Shown one piece after another: positions 53,340-63,746 of a stretch of 64,000 bases of DNA. The translations under genes were made by a program, and so were the position numbers. Each line of letters starts with the position of its first letter. Positions within the stretch are counted from its first letter, which is position 1. Source of the DNA: Deinococcus malanensis (GTDB lineage Bacteria > Deinococcota > Deinococci > Deinococcales > Deinococcaceae); assembly GCF_014647655.1 (NCBI RefSeq), contig NZ_BMPP01000010.1, positions 1 through 64,000 on the forward strand, written 5' to 3'. The notes beneath the pieces were generated by a model. The model saw only the letters and a program-made list of their open reading frames with translations, did not search any database and was not told the origin of the DNA.

Positions 53340-55217
53340 ATGACGAATTTCCCTTCCAGCCCCCAGGACGATCAGGCACCCAGACCTGACACCGGTCAGG
53401 TTGAGGCTCTGCTGGCACGGGCTTCGCAGCTTGAGCAGCAGGACCGGCCCAGTGCCCTGCCGGTTCTGTACGAGGCCCTGGCCCTGGCGAAGCAGGCGGA
53501 CCAGGGCAGCGTGGCCCGCACCCTGCTGCAACTGGCCACCCTGGAATGGCGTCTGTCCAGCTTTGACAGCGCCCTGGACCACGCCGATGAAGCCCTGCGG
53601 GAGTTCCGCCATCTGGCCGACCGGCACCACGAAGCCTGGTGTCTGCGTCTGGTCGGCAATATCCACGGGGTACAGGGACAGTATCTTCCGGCGTCCGAGT
53701 TTCTGCAGGCCGCTGCAGCACTGAGCCGTGAAACGGACAACCGGGCCTGTCTGGCGTCCTGCCTCAACAACCTCGGAATCATTGCCAATGAGCTGGGCGA
53801 TTACGCGTCCGGACTGGAGTACCTGCTCGAAGCCTTGAAGACCTACGACGAGCACGATCCTCACGTCCTCTCGACCCTGAACAACATCGCGACCCACTAC
53901 CGGCAGCTGGGTCAGTACGCCAGTGCGCTCGAACACCACGAGCAGGCGGTCGAACGTGCCCGTTCCATGGCGGGCCATGGGCTGACGGCGGCTTACATTC
54001 ACAACATGGCCGAGACGCTTCGCAAGCTCGACCGTCACGCCGAGGCCCTGCCGCTGCTGGAAGAATCCCTGGGCCTATCCCGCCAGATCGGGGACCGCCA
54101 GACCGAACTGCTGGCCCTGGACAGTCTTGGGCTGACCCGGCAGGCCCTGGGAGCCCCGGAACTGGCCCGGCAATGCTACGAGGAAGGGCTGCGTCTGGCT
54201 CCTTCCGCGAGGCACCCGCTGGCTGAGGTGAAGCTGCTGATGCATCACGCGGCCCTGCAGCCTGAGGGCCGCCGGGAGACGCTGGAGCAGTCCCTGAAGC
54301 TGGCCCAGGAGAAGAATCTGCGCGCGGAGCGGCTGGAGGCCCACGACCTGCTGGCCCGGTTCCACCGCGAGGCGGGCGATTTCAGGCTTGCACTCGATCA
54401 CCTGGAGCAGGCGCGGGCCGTGGAAAGGGAGCTGTTCAATGAGGCTCAGGACCACCGGACCCAGGCGCTGCAGATTCAATATGACCTCGCCCGAACACGT
54501 GCATCGAGCGAAGCGCAGCGTCAGCTCAACGAGCAGCTGAGACGTGCGAACGAGGAACTCGATGCTTTCAGTTACACGATCTCGCACGACCTGCGGGCGC
54601 CGGTGCGGCACATCAAAAGCTTTGTCGGGCTGCTGCGCGGCGTGGTGGATACAGAGGCAAATCCCAAGACCGGGCGGTATCTGGGCGTCATCGAGGACGC
54701 CACCGACCGCCTGAATAGCCTGATCGACGCCATGCTGAACTTTGCGCGTCAGTCGCGCGAACCTCTGCAGCTGACCCAGGTAGACCTGGGGCAACTGGTG
54801 GGGTCGGTTCAGACCGAACTTGCCGCGCAGGTGCACGACCAGCGCGTGTCATGGAAGATCGGCACCCTGCCGGTGGTGCAGGGGGATCCGGCGCTGCTGA
54901 GGCAGGTGGTGATCAACCTGCTGTCCAACGCCCTGAAGTATTCGCGGCCGCGTGACGAAAGTGTGGTTGAGGTCCGGTCGGAACGTCAGGGGGCGGTATG
55001 GGCCTTTCATGTCCGCGACAACGGCGTCGGCTTCGATGCCCGGTATGCCGACCGGCTGTTCGGCGTGTTTCAGCGCCTTCACCGGCAGGACGAATTTGAA
55101 GGCACCGGCGTCGGGCTGGCCACCGTGCAGCGAATAGTGGCGCGGCACGGTGGCGAGGTGTCGGCCACGTCACAGGCCGGAGAGGGCGCCACTTTTACCT
55201 TCACCTTGCCGGCCTGA
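53340..55217 (+). CDS. cytoplasmic TPR histidine kinase
   Basis: 625 residues without membrane segments. Residues 20-355 are about eight TPR units (for instance YASALEHHEQAVERARSM, HAEALPLLEESLGLSRQIG). A coiled coil (about 360-400) leads to the H box FSYTISHDLRAPVRH, N box VVINLLSNALKYS, and G boxes DNGVGFD and EGTGVGLATV. It is probably regulated by protein-protein contacts. No response regulator gene is adjacent, so it is an orphan kinase. Confidence 0.9.
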   Translation: MTNFPSSPQDDQAPRPDTGQVEALLARASQLEQQDRPSALPVLYEALALAKQADQGSVARTLLQLATLEWRLSSFDSALDHADEALREFRHLADRHHEAWCLRLVGNIHGVQGQYLPASEFLQAAAALSRETDNRACLASCLNNLGIIANELGDYASGLEYLLEALKTYDEHDPHVLSTLNNIATHYRQLGQYASALEHHEQAVERARSMAGHGLTAAYIHNMAETLRKLDRHAEALPLLEESLGLSRQIGDRQTELLALDSLGLTRQALGAPELARQCYEEGLRLAPSARHPLAEVKLLMHHAALQPEGRRETLEQSLKLAQEKNLRAERLEAHDLLARFHREAGDFRLALDHLEQARAVERELFNEAQDHRTQALQIQYDLARTRASSEAQRQLNEQLRRANEELDAFSYTISHDLRAPVRHIKSFVGLLRGVVDTEANPKTGRYLGVIEDATDRLNSLIDAMLNFARQSREPLQLTQVDLGQLVGSVQTELAAQVHDQRVSWKIGTLPVVQGDPALLRQVVINLLSNALKYSRPRDESVVEVRSERQGAVWAFHVRDNGVGFDARYADRLFGVFQRLHRQDEFEGTGVGLATVQRIVARHGGEVSATSQAGEGATFTFTLPA

Positions 55218-55251
55218 CAATGGCCCGATTCGTCAGGGTGAGGCGTCAGGG

Positions 55252-56382
55252 TCACGCAGGGTCGGCTTCGGGTGGACCCTGAAACAGGCGGATCCAGACA
55301 GAGACTGCCAGGACACAGCCCGCGAGCACCAGCAGCACCAGGGGAATTGCTGCGACGCTGGAGGAACTGACCGCCAGACCCATCAGAGGCTGAATGGCCA
55401 CCGCTCCCATGGTCCCGCCGGTCATCGCGACTGGGAGCCGCCGGGGGGTGAGGTGCTGGCCGTACCAGGCCACCGTAGTCGGGAAGATCGGGGCCAGAAC
55501 AAGCCCCAGCAGGATGTACGCGGCTACGCGCAGGTCGGGAATGGTGGCGAGCCCGGCGGCGCCGATGGCCAGGACCGCTGAGGCCGGAACCAGCACCTGC
55601 GGCGCAAATCTCGCGGCCAGCGGTGCTCCGGCAAAGCGGCCCAGCATAAAGGCCAGCCAGAACCCGCTGACCAGGGCCGCAGCGTTGCGGGCGCCCAGCT
55701 GCGGGGCGAGGTGGGTGGTCATCCAGCTTCCGGCACCAACTTCAGTCATCACGTACAGGAAGAGCAGCAACGTGAACAGCGTAATGCCGCGTTTTGCCCG
55801 GGGAACCGTGTCCCGGGGGGCTGAGGTGGGTGCTGTATGGGGCAGGCCACGGGCGACCGCCAGGACCATGAAGGCCAGCAGGCCGACCACGACGAAGGGC
55901 CAGCGCGTGGTGCTGCCGGGCAGTGTCGCCACCAGCAGAGGCCCGAGAACAGACCCCAGTCCGAACATGCCGTTGACCGCGTTGAGCACGGGCGCAGAGC
56001 GCTCCGGAAGACTGGCCAGCGAAATGTTGATTCCGCTGCTGACACCGCCGGTGCCCAGGCCGGCGATCAGGGCAAACACCAGGGCCAGCGTCCAGCTTCC
56101 AGAAATGCCGACCCCGATGGCACCCACACCCACCAGAAGCGGCGAGATGGTCAGCATCCGGCGCACGCCGAAGCGCCCCATCAGCCAGGTGGCTCCCAGC
56201 ATGGCGCTGCTGGAGCCCAGAAAATTTGCACTGGCAATCCATCCGACCTGCGCCTGCGATAGCTGGAAATGCTCCAGCAGACGTGGATACATCGGGCCAT
56301 ACAGCGAGATGTACATCCCCTGGACCGCGAAGGCGACGGCACCAACAACATGAATAGGAATTTCCCGGCCAGAGAATGACAT
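55252..56382 (-). CDS. MFS transporter
   Basis: 376 residues, about twelve helices, with MFS loop WLMGRFGVRRMLTI and a second-half equivalent GAPLAARFAPQVLV. Distant similarity to the FucP/YfkF-like sugar or drug transporters. Substrate unknown. Convergent with the kinase gene, 34 bases apart. Confidence 0.85.
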   Translation of the reverse strand: MSFSGREIPIHVVGAVAFAVQGMYISLYGPMYPRLLEHFQLSQAQVGWIASANFLGSSSAMLGATWLMGRFGVRRMLTISPLLVGVGAIGVGISGSWTLALVFALIAGLGTGGVSSGINISLASLPERSAPVLNAVNGMFGLGSVLGPLLVATLPGSTTRWPFVVVGLLAFMVLAVARGLPHTAPTSAPRDTVPRAKRGITLFTLLLFLYVMTEVGAGSWMTTHLAPQLGARNAAALVSGFWLAFMLGRFAGAPLAARFAPQVLVPASAVLAIGAAGLATIPDLRVAAYILLGLVLAPIFPTTVAWYGQHLTPRRLPVAMTGGTMGAVAIQPLMGLAVSSSSVAAIPLVLLVLAGCVLAVSVWIRLFQGPPEADPA

Positions 56383-56525
56383 GCAGCCTCAACCCTACGC
56401 GCGGTGTGGGCGCGAACTGTGCAGTGAAGCAGCATGAAAGGCCATCTGAGCTTCATCTAGGGCGCGGAACGGTTGAGAGCTGCAGTCGGATCAGCACTGA
56501 GGAGAACACCCGACCGGCAGGCAGA

Positions 56526-56557
56526 AAAAGCCGGCGCATGGAAACTCCACGCGCCGG
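56526..56557 (-). terminator. terminator of the protease gene
   Basis: CCGGCGC / GCGCCGG stem; on the minus strand followed by TTTTT. 30 bases after the protease stop. Confidence 0.7.
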
Positions 56558-56587
56558 AGATACAGAGGGAACAGCGAGGAACCGGCC

Positions 56588-57340
56588 TCAGGGCAGGGAG
56601 ATGAAGCTCTTCAGGAAATTTCGCGCCGAGTCGGTATCCAGCCGGTAGGTCACGTTGGTGCTCTTGCACAGCGCGTCCCCGGTGATGGTCGTGCTGGCCA
56701 CCAGATTCGTCTCATCCGCTCCGGCACCCAGGAAGTTCGGACCGCCAGAGTCGCCGTAACAGGTGCCGCCGTTGCCCGTGGCCGGGTTCTGGGAGATGCG
56801 CAGCCACGCCGGGTTAATCGCGTTCAGGGTGCCCACCGAGTACTCCCGGGTGTCGAGATACCCGTTGACCGGTCCGCCCGGCTGGTTGACCGCTTCCTGG
56901 CCGCCGTAGCCCACGCTGGTGAACTTCTGGTCCGGGGACAGGCGGTCGAACTGACCACGGGTGGGCAGGCGGGCGGGTGTCAGGCCGGTGATGGGCTTGT
57001 AGAACACGACCACGGCGATGTCGTGCGGGTCATTCTGTGCCGCGCCATACTGCGGGTGGGCATGAAAGGTTCCCGCGTGCAGCTTGGTCTGCTTGCTGTA
57101 CTTGCTGTCAAACATGACGGTCACGCGTGCTTGCCCCAGGTTGCAGTGGGCGGCTGTCAGGAACACGGTTTCAGAAATCAGCGTGCCCGAGCAATAGGGG
57201 TAGGTCTGGCCTCCAAAGTCCCCGACCAGGGCGCCTACAAATGGGTGCCTGTTGCCGTCGGGCTGGCCATAGGTGATGGCCAGGGCGGACGCAAACAGCA
57301 TGGAGGTCAGGGCAGCGGCAGTCTTGAGGGGGGAACGCAT
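56588..57340 (-). CDS. secreted trypsin-like serine protease
   Basis: 250 residues, GGAGGACTATCTG before ATG 57340. Signal peptide MRSPLKTAAALTSMLFASALA. Catalytic triad in FLTAAHC (His), NDPHDIAVVVF (Asp) and GGTCYGDSGGPNF (Ser). Cysteines in CSGT, AAHC, GTCYG and ALCKS allow two disulfides. There is little propeptide. Expected to be extracellular. Confidence 0.92.
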   Translation of the reverse strand: MRSPLKTAAALTSMLFASALAITYGQPDGNRHPFVGALVGDFGGQTYPYCSGTLISETVFLTAAHCNLGQARVTVMFDSKYSKQTKLHAGTFHAHPQYGAAQNDPHDIAVVVFYKPITGLTPARLPTRGQFDRLSPDQKFTSVGYGGQEAVNQPGGPVNGYLDTREYSVGTLNAINPAWLRISQNPATGNGGTCYGDSGGPNFLGAGADETNLVASTTITGDALCKSTNVTYRLDTDSARNFLKSFISLP

Positions 57341-57600
57341 CAGATAGTCCTCCTGGAACAGGGGCCTGCCACCCCTTGCGGGCAGGCAACTGGGTTAGGG
57401 TAGAGGGCCCAGTGTAGCTCAGCTGACCGGTGCGGGTTGTGTCGGCCCGCACCGGAGCGTTTCAGTTTGCTCGCTGGCCTTGATCAAACAGGCGCCGGAA
57501 AGCTCTGGTACCAGGATTGGCCTGTGTCGCCTGGGATTCAGATTTTCGTACCTTGTGGCCGAATCGGCTTTTTCAGGAAGACTGATATGCAGATGCCGCG

Positions 57601-58244
57601 TTAAGGTGCCGGGCTGCTCAGGAGAGGCACCTCCGCTTTGCGCAAAAACTCCAGGGCGATCAGCGCATGGCCGGCATCTGAAGGGTGAACCCGGTCAGGC
57701 GCCCACATGCCAGGAGCAGTGGCTGCGGCTGCTGCGTCAAAGGCAGGCTACAACTCCACCACCGGAATGCCGCACTCACGCCCCAGTGCTGTTAGCAGCC
57801 CGGCGTACTGTTCGACCATCTGACGCATCGGCTCGGCGTGGTCGGGTTCAAACAGAAATGGTGTGATCAGCAGCGGTCGCGCACCTGCCTGAAGGGTGCG
57901 GTCCAGCAGGCCGAAAGCCGCTGCTGATACTCCTGCGGTGGCACCGCCTCGTGAGGCTGGCCGGCATAGCCCCGCCAGACATCGTTGTTCCCGATCTTGA
58001 TGCTGACCCAGTCCGGCTGGTGGACGGTGACGTCCTGCTCCCAGCGGGCGCCCAGGTCACGCGCGGTGTCACCGCTGACCCCACGGTTGATGACCTTCAG
58101 ATTCAGCCCGGGGCAACTGGCCAGCAGCAGGACCCGGATCATGTTCACGTAGCCCTGTCCCCACTCCCCCTGGCCCTGCGTGCGCCCGGCGCCGGTGATA
58201 CTGTCCCCGATCATCAGCGGGGTCTGGTTTGCTTCAAAGATCAT
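57601..58244 (-). pseudogene. SGNH/GDSL hydrolase, frameshift plus nonsense mutation
   Basis: Begins at ATG 58244 after GGAGGGCGC with MIFEANQTPLMIGDSITGAGR (GDS nucleophile block) and continues SIKIGNNDVWRG (Asn block) to QQRLSA near 57913. There a frameshift breaks it. The other frame continues LLDRTLQAGARPLLITPFLF and EPDHAEPMRQM to GIPVVEL, is cut by an in-frame TAG (a CAG would fit), and then goes on to WAPDRVHPSDAGHALIALEF, the catalytic Asp-His block, ending at TAA 57601. Two independent lesions make a sequencing error unlikely. Confidence 0.88.
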
Positions 58245-58793
58245 GCGCCCTCCAGAAGGTCCCTGGAGCTGTTCTCCGAATGACGCCACCGAGGGAAGAG
58301 ACACCCGCCGGCTCCATTCTGTGTCCTGCCCGTTAAAATCCACTTGCCTCGCTCGGTCAGAAGGATGCCACCTTTTTGACAAATGATCTAGAAGATGCCG
58401 CTTCTGAACATGTGTGGGCCGCCTTCCGGGTCATTGTCAGCGCGCCCGGTGCCTGCAGATGGAACCGCATCCTTCTTCGGCAGGCCCCTCTGGACGCCGA
58501 CTGCCGGAGTTGTCTCGACCCTAACCCCGTGACCCGTTCTGGGAGTAATTTGCTGCTGACCATACAGTGCTCCTGATGCGGCAACGTTCCTGGCCCAGGG
58601 GTGGCGTCACCTGCACCGTCGCGGCCTGGGCCGTGAGGTCACGCTTGAAGTTCATTGAGGTGCCCGTAGACACAGAAGTGTTACTCGGGCTCTGTCCAGC
58701 TGCACGGAGGAAGTGCTCCCCGGCTTTTGTCTGCACCATTCGTGACGCGTGGTTCGTGGGGCCTGATCCGGAAAAGACGTTGCCGGGCGACGT
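58245..58793. other. intergenic, no gene seen
   Basis: About 550 bases between the hydrolase pseudogene start and the end of the c-di-GMP gene. Only short frames without ribosome binding sites; possibly decayed coding DNA, nothing recognisable. Confidence 0.35.
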
Positions 58794-61700
58794 TCACAGC
58801 ACGGACTTCCTGTAGGGGTCAGTCCCGCGTGGAGGCTGCTCAAGGGGCTCGACGAGCTTCAGGAACACCTCGACCAGTGCCGGATCGAACTGCGTCCCGG
58901 CCTGACGCCGGATTTCCTCACAGGCCTCGGCGGGGGTCCAGGCCCGCTTGTAGGGCCGCTCGCTGGTCAGCGCGTCGTAGACATCCACCAGGCTGAACAC
59001 ACGTGCGGCCAGCGGAATGCCCTCGCCGGACAGGCCGTCGGGATAGCCCCGGCCGTCCCAGCGCTCGTGGTGATGGCGGATCACGCCACGCGCGAGCGGA
59101 TGAATGGTCGGAATGCGCTCAATCATGTCGGCACCGATGGCCGCGTGGGTCTGCATCAGCCGCCATTCGTGCTCATCGAGTTTACCGGGCTTGAGCAGCA
59201 CGGAATCGGGAATGGCCAGCTTGCCGACGTCGTGAAGGTAGGCACCCTGACGCAGGCCCTCGCGCTCCTCGGCTCCCAGGTCCAGGTGGTGGGCGAAGCG
59301 GGTGGAGAGCCTGACCACCCGTTCGGTGTGGCCGTGGGTCTCGAAGTCCCGCAGTTCCAGCGACATGCCCAGCGCCAGCAGGGCGCCTTCGCGGGTGTTT
59401 TTCAGGTCCTCGATGTAGGCGTGCCGTTCAGTGACCCGTCCAATCAGTTCGGCCACGCGTGCTGCCAGGGTCTGCGCCGCGCCCGGCAGGGTCCGCCGTG
59501 GCTGGAACCAGACAAAGGCCACCAGCCCGACCCGCTGACCACGCTCCACCACCGGAACGACCACCAGGCCCTGCACCCCGGCCTCGACCAGGGCAGGCAT
59601 GGCGTCAGGACTCTGCGGGTAGGCACTGGCAGCGATCCTGGGCGCCTCGGGGTCCAGCAGCTGCTCCAGATCTGGGGAGTGCTCGATCAGGGGCGCGACC
59701 GCTGCGTGAAAGGCGGGCGGCGCGTATCCATCGGTGACTGTGAAGCGGTGTTCCAGATGCAGGTACCCCGCGTACTCGGCACCCAGAAAGGTCCGGGCCG
59801 CCGCGATGCAGCGTCGCGCGACTTCGGCCGGGGGGTCAAGCGCACCTTTCAGACGCGCCAGATCGGCCAGCAGGTGCAGTTCGGCCACCCGCTCGGCCTG
59901 CCCCTGTTCGGCGCGCACCCGCTGCAGGGCACTCGCGCCCGTGGAGGCGACGGCGGCAATCAGCTTCGCTTCCAGGTCGGTAAAGGAGGCCGGTGCGCTG
60001 TGGGCCGCAACCAGCACCCCCAGGGGCATGTCTCCTGCCCACAGCGGCGTGACCAGAAGCTCGGCCCCGGGCAGATGGAACATGTCAGCACTGGCGGTGT
60101 CGGCCCGGACCTGCTGCTGGCGGCGCGAGTGCAGCGCGGTCCACAGTGGCCCGTCGTCACGTGGGACGGTGCGCGGTGTGGTTTCGGACGGCCAGCCGCG
60201 GACTGTCAGCTGCAGGGTGTCTTCGTCGGGCAGGTGGCGCAGGTACACGACATGCTCTGTACCCAGCAGCTCGACGGCCTCCAGACACAGCGGCGTTTCC
60301 ACGTCGTCGGGGCTGCGGGCGTCACGCAGGGTCGCGCTTACCCGCACCAGAACCTCCAGTTCACGTTGCCGGGCCAGCTCGCGCCCGCGCCTACGGTAGT
60401 CGGACAGCAGGGCTGCGGCCAGTGCGGCAAACTCCTCAGCAGTCTGCAGGGCTGCCAGATCGAATGCGGCCTCGTGGCTCATGCTGTCCAGGTTGATCAC
60501 GGCCACTACCTCGCCGCCCAGCACCACCGGGACGCTGACGTTGGCCTTGAGCTGATGCAGCGCGCCGTACTGCTCGTACACCTCCCGCTGTTCGAGGCTG
60601 TCAACGGTCATACGCGAATGTTCACGGATGGTGTCTGCGCCTCTGATCAGACGGGCCCGGCCGTTCCGCCAGTCCCCGGCCCCATGCCAGGCATACGCAT
60701 CGGCGACACTGTGCCGCATGCCCAGCAGAGCATCCGAAAATCCCACCTGAGCGCGGTACACGAAGCCATTCTGCTCATGCAGGGACAGCGACCCGGCCTC
60801 GGCGCCCGGCACACTGACCACGGCCGCTTCCAGCAGCCCCTTCCAGGCCACGTCACTGAGTTCACCTTCCTGGGTCAGCAGATGCAGGGTGGCGCGGATG
60901 GCTTCCAGCGCTGCCGCCGGCGTATGAGGTGCGGCCGTCTGCTGGCTGCCCGGCTGGGGCACCTGCAGGTGCCGGACCGAGCGCTTGGCGATCTTGTCAC
61001 GCAGCATGCGCTGGTCGGCCAGCCGCAGCAGGTCACTGGCGGTCACCGCGTCACTTGGCGAGGACGCGGCACCGAACGATGCATTGGCCAGCAGAAAGCC
61101 ACCTTCCCGGGTCAGCAGCACGGCCTGTGCTGCCATGTCCAGCAGCGGGACGGGCGGCTTCCCTTCGAAGATCACCGCGAATTCATCGCCTCCGAAACGG
61201 AACACCGCACCCTGGTGAAAGACCCGGCCCAGCGCCGAGGAGAAGGTCTTCAGGAATTCGTCTCCACGGGCGTGACCAAAGCGGTCGTTCATGGCCTTCA
61301 GTTCGTCGAGATCAAAGATCACCAGATGTACTGCCGAGCCCGTGCGCTCGGCCTGGGCCAGTGCTGTATCCAGTGTCAGGTCGAAGGCCCGGCGGTTGCT
61401 CAGGCGGGTCAGGGGATCGCGATAGGCCAAGTTTTCCAGCGCGTAGGTCCGTTCCTGGACGCGGGTTTCGAGCTCGGTGTTGGCGGCCTGAAGGGCCTGC
61501 TTCAGGTCATGGTGCTCGGTCAGGTCACGGGCGACCACGATCACGCCGTCCACCTCACCAGACGGCAGCTGCAGCGGAAAGGTGGTGGCTTCAAAAACCC
61601 GTTCACGGCCGCCCAGTCGAATCCGCCGTTCGTAACGAAGATGCTCGCCGGTCCGCATGACATGTTCCTCGGAGGCCCGGGTGCGGATGTACTCCTCTTC

Positions 61701-62420
61701 GCCGAACAGTTCGAGATCGATCTGACCCGTCGCGCCCCGCTGGTACCCCAATACCCGCTCGGCAGCGGGGTTGAGGTCCAGGATTCTCCCGGCACTGTCC
61801 TTGAAGATCACCAGATCGCTGGTGTGGGCCATCATGGCCTGAAGCCGCGCCTCATGCGCCTGTTGCTGCTGGAATGACTCCTGCAGGGCCTGGGCCGCCC
61901 GCTCGCGCTCCAGCTCGGTCACGGCCAGATCGGCCAGCTGGGTCAGGATCAGCTGCTGTTCTGACGTCAGGGGAGCATGGGGGCGGGTGTCCAGGACGCA
62001 CAGGCTGCCGATGGCATAGCCGTCAGGTGTGTACAGGGGTGCTCCGGCGTAGTAGCGCAGCCCCGGCTGGCTGACGACCAGGGGATGCTGACTGAACCGG
62101 GGATCACGCGTTGTGTCCAGAATTTCCAGCACCAGTTCGCCAGGTGGCAGCTCGATGGTATGCGTGCAGAAAGAAAGGTCACGGGGCAGGTCAGGTCCGC
62201 TCCAGTTGAATTGGGCCCGGGTGTGCTGCCAGTGCTCACTGATCAGGTTGAGCTGCGCTGCCGGCATGCCGAGAAACCTCGCTGCAAGCTGCGTGATGCT
62301 TTCCAGCGCCTGACTCGAGGAAGTGTTGGAGAGGACGTAACGAGCAAGCGCGAGCAGCCGGTCGTGGTCAGGCGAAGCTTCCTTCACAGGGGCCTCCGGG
62401 GTGTGGGGAAACGTCTCCAC
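58794..62420 (-). CDS. GAF-PAS-GGDEF-GAF-GAF-GAF-HD-GYP signalling protein
   Basis: 1,208 residues, cytoplasmic. Order: GAF (about 20-170, FCTHTIELPPGELV), PAS (about 185-310, SDLVIFKDSAGRILDLNPAAERVLG), GGDEF (about 330-490, RDPLTRLSNRRAF and intact RFGGDEFAVIF), three GAF-like domains (about 510-1010), and HD-GYP (about 1020-1190, AYLHDVGKLAIPD, HHERWDGRGYPDGL). Both the diguanylate cyclase GGDEF site and the HD-GYP phosphodiesterase metal site look complete, so it may both make and break c-di-GMP, depending on its sensors. A candidate RxxD inhibitory site upstream of GGDEF was not evident. Confidence 0.92.
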   Translation of the reverse strand: METFPHTPEAPVKEASPDHDRLLALARYVLSNTSSSQALESITQLAARFLGMPAAQLNLISEHWQHTRAQFNWSGPDLPRDLSFCTHTIELPPGELVLEILDTTRDPRFSQHPLVVSQPGLRYYAGAPLYTPDGYAIGSLCVLDTRPHAPLTSEQQLILTQLADLAVTELERERAAQALQESFQQQQAHEARLQAMMAHTSDLVIFKDSAGRILDLNPAAERVLGYQRGATGQIDLELFGEEEYIRTRASEEHVMRTGEHLRYERRIRLGGRERVFEATTFPLQLPSGEVDGVIVVARDLTEHHDLKQALQAANTELETRVQERTYALENLAYRDPLTRLSNRRAFDLTLDTALAQAERTGSAVHLVIFDLDELKAMNDRFGHARGDEFLKTFSSALGRVFHQGAVFRFGGDEFAVIFEGKPPVPLLDMAAQAVLLTREGGFLLANASFGAASSPSDAVTASDLLRLADQRMLRDKIAKRSVRHLQVPQPGSQQTAAPHTPAAALEAIRATLHLLTQEGELSDVAWKGLLEAAVVSVPGAEAGSLSLHEQNGFVYRAQVGFSDALLGMRHSVADAYAWHGAGDWRNGRARLIRGADTIREHSRMTVDSLEQREVYEQYGALHQLKANVSVPVVLGGEVVAVINLDSMSHEAAFDLAALQTAEEFAALAAALLSDYRRRGRELARQRELEVLVRVSATLRDARSPDDVETPLCLEAVELLGTEHVVYLRHLPDEDTLQLTVRGWPSETTPRTVPRDDGPLWTALHSRRQQQVRADTASADMFHLPGAELLVTPLWAGDMPLGVLVAAHSAPASFTDLEAKLIAAVASTGASALQRVRAEQGQAERVAELHLLADLARLKGALDPPAEVARRCIAAARTFLGAEYAGYLHLEHRFTVTDGYAPPAFHAAVAPLIEHSPDLEQLLDPEAPRIAASAYPQSPDAMPALVEAGVQGLVVVPVVERGQRVGLVAFVWFQPRRTLPGAAQTLAARVAELIGRVTERHAYIEDLKNTREGALLALGMSLELRDFETHGHTERVVRLSTRFAHHLDLGAEEREGLRQGAYLHDVGKLAIPDSVLLKPGKLDEHEWRLMQTHAAIGADMIERIPTIHPLARGVIRHHHERWDGRGYPDGLSGEGIPLAARVFSLVDVYDALTSERPYKRAWTPAEACEEIRRQAGTQFDPALVEVFLKLVEPLEQPPRGTDPYRKSVL

Positions 62421-62728
62421 TGTACCCAGTTCATCGACGGGTTCCCAACTGCTGAGGAATTTATGAAAAGCTCATGACAGCGCCAGTTCAAGAGGTGGAG
62501 AGACGCTGTTTTATGAAGTTTCTGTCAGGTCCGGGGCAAGCACTGGAGGACCAGAGGTACAGGATCGATCCCGCCGTCCGGATCGGTCCAGCATGAGCTG
62601 AGATCAGGTATGTGACCTGCTGCAGGGGGTGCCCAGCCCCTGCCCCATGGCTTTTCCGCAGGAATAGGAACCTGCAGACCGTCGCGATGAGGTTCGGGAA
62701 GATAACCGGCGAAAACAGCTCAATAGCA
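62421..62728. other. intergenic, no gene seen
   Basis: Upstream region of the c-di-GMP gene. No coding frame supported. Confidence 0.35.
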
Positions 62729-62756
62729 GAGCCCCTGTTCGGGAAAACAGGGGCTC
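62729..62756. terminator. inverted repeat, possible terminator
   Basis: GAGCCCCTGTT / AACAGGGGCTC, 11 pairs; no T run follows, so terminator function is uncertain. Confidence 0.4.
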
Positions 62757-62800
62757 GGGTTGCCCGGCCTATAGACGGCAGCGCGGGTTTCTTCGTTCAG

Positions 62801-62828
62801 ATCCGGACCCTGGCAGCAGGGTCCGGAT
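62801..62828 (-). terminator. inverted repeat after stress-type protein gene
   Basis: ATCCGGACCCTG / CAGGGTCCGGAT, 12 pairs with GCAG loop, 40 bases downstream of the gene ending at 62868 on the minus strand. Confidence 0.5.
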
Positions 62829-62867
62829 CAAGTCAAGCTATTGGTTTTGGGGCGTAGGGGCCGCTTA

Positions 62868-63485
62868 TTACCGGGAGGTCATGCCATCGTTGCCACCGAC
62901 AAACTGGCCATTGTGGCGGCGCATCACTTCTTCCAGCACGTCGCTGGGCACGGCGTCCTCTACGGCCACGGCACGGCCACCGCCGCTCATGGTGTTATGC
63001 ATGGTGTCGTAGTGGGTGTCGTCCACGTCGTATCCGGCGGTCAGGCCGTCGCGGTTCTCGTCCACGCCCATGGCGCCGCCGGTGGCGCCCACAGCAGCGC
63101 CTACGCCCGCGCCCAGGGCAGTCATGCCCAGAATGACCGGCAGAGCCAGCCCGCCGGTCGCGGCCGTCGCGGCAGCGGTTCCCACTACGCCGGCAGCACT
63201 CAGCACGCCAGCACCAGCACCGACCACAGCGCCCACGCCGGTGCCTTTCACGGCGCCGGCGCCGGCGTCTTCGGCACCAGCACTGGCACCGTCACCATCA
63301 CCGTAGCTCTCGGTGGTGGTCGTGGTAGTGCTGGTGCTGCTGCGGCGGTTCAGGGTGGTGCTGCCCACTTCCTGGCGAACCACGCCACGCTGCTGCAGGT
63401 CGGAAATAAAGGCGTCGGCATCGGCAACGGTCGGAAAAATAATATGTTTCATGGCCCAATTGTTGTCAGGGCCGGATTCCGTCAT
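62868..63485 (-). CDS. Gly/Ala-rich general-stress-type protein
   Basis: About 194-205 residues. The N terminus [20 protein letters not shown] looks like the small domain that begins many YflT-like stress proteins. The centre (about 75-150) is a Gly/Ala-rich hydrophobic stretch with glycine-zipper spacing ([31 protein letters not shown]), and the C terminus is [18 protein letters not shown]. Likely a membrane- or cell-envelope-associated stress protein. The start is either ATG 63485 or ATG 63452; I list the longer form, but the shorter begins the conserved part. Confidence 0.75.
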   Translation of the reverse strand: MTESGPDNNWAMKHIIFPTVADADAFISDLQQRGVVRQEVGSTTLNRRSSTSTTTTTTESYGDGDGASAGAEDAGAGAVKGTGVGAVVGAGAGVLSAAGVVGTAAATAATGGLALPVILGMTALGAGVGAAVGATGGAMGVDENRDGLTAGYDVDDTHYDTMHNTMSGGGRAVAVEDAVPSDVLEEVMRRHNGQFVGGNDGMTSR

Positions 63486-63746
63486 ATGAGATTAAGCGTA
63501 AGGTGGCTCACGAAATGTAGAAGGTTAGCCTGACCTTTCTTAAGGCTGGGGGTGCCCTTATACTGACGTGCTTGCCGCCCGGGCCGTCTTATGGACCGTG
63601 GGCGGCGACCCTTCCGGGGCTTGTAGGAGTTCCGGCTGCTTTTCCTCGCTGCGTGTGCTGCTGGCCGCGCATTTCCAGATCCCCTCCCGGCAGGGCCCAC
63701 CGCCGGAGGCAGCCCGTTTCAAAAACGGTGCTGCGGAAGGACAGCC

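Noticed and set aside
58794..62420. A 936-residue antisense frame over the c-di-GMP gene.
   Set aside because: His/Gln-rich shadow product with no recognisable domain; the minus-strand gene is certain.
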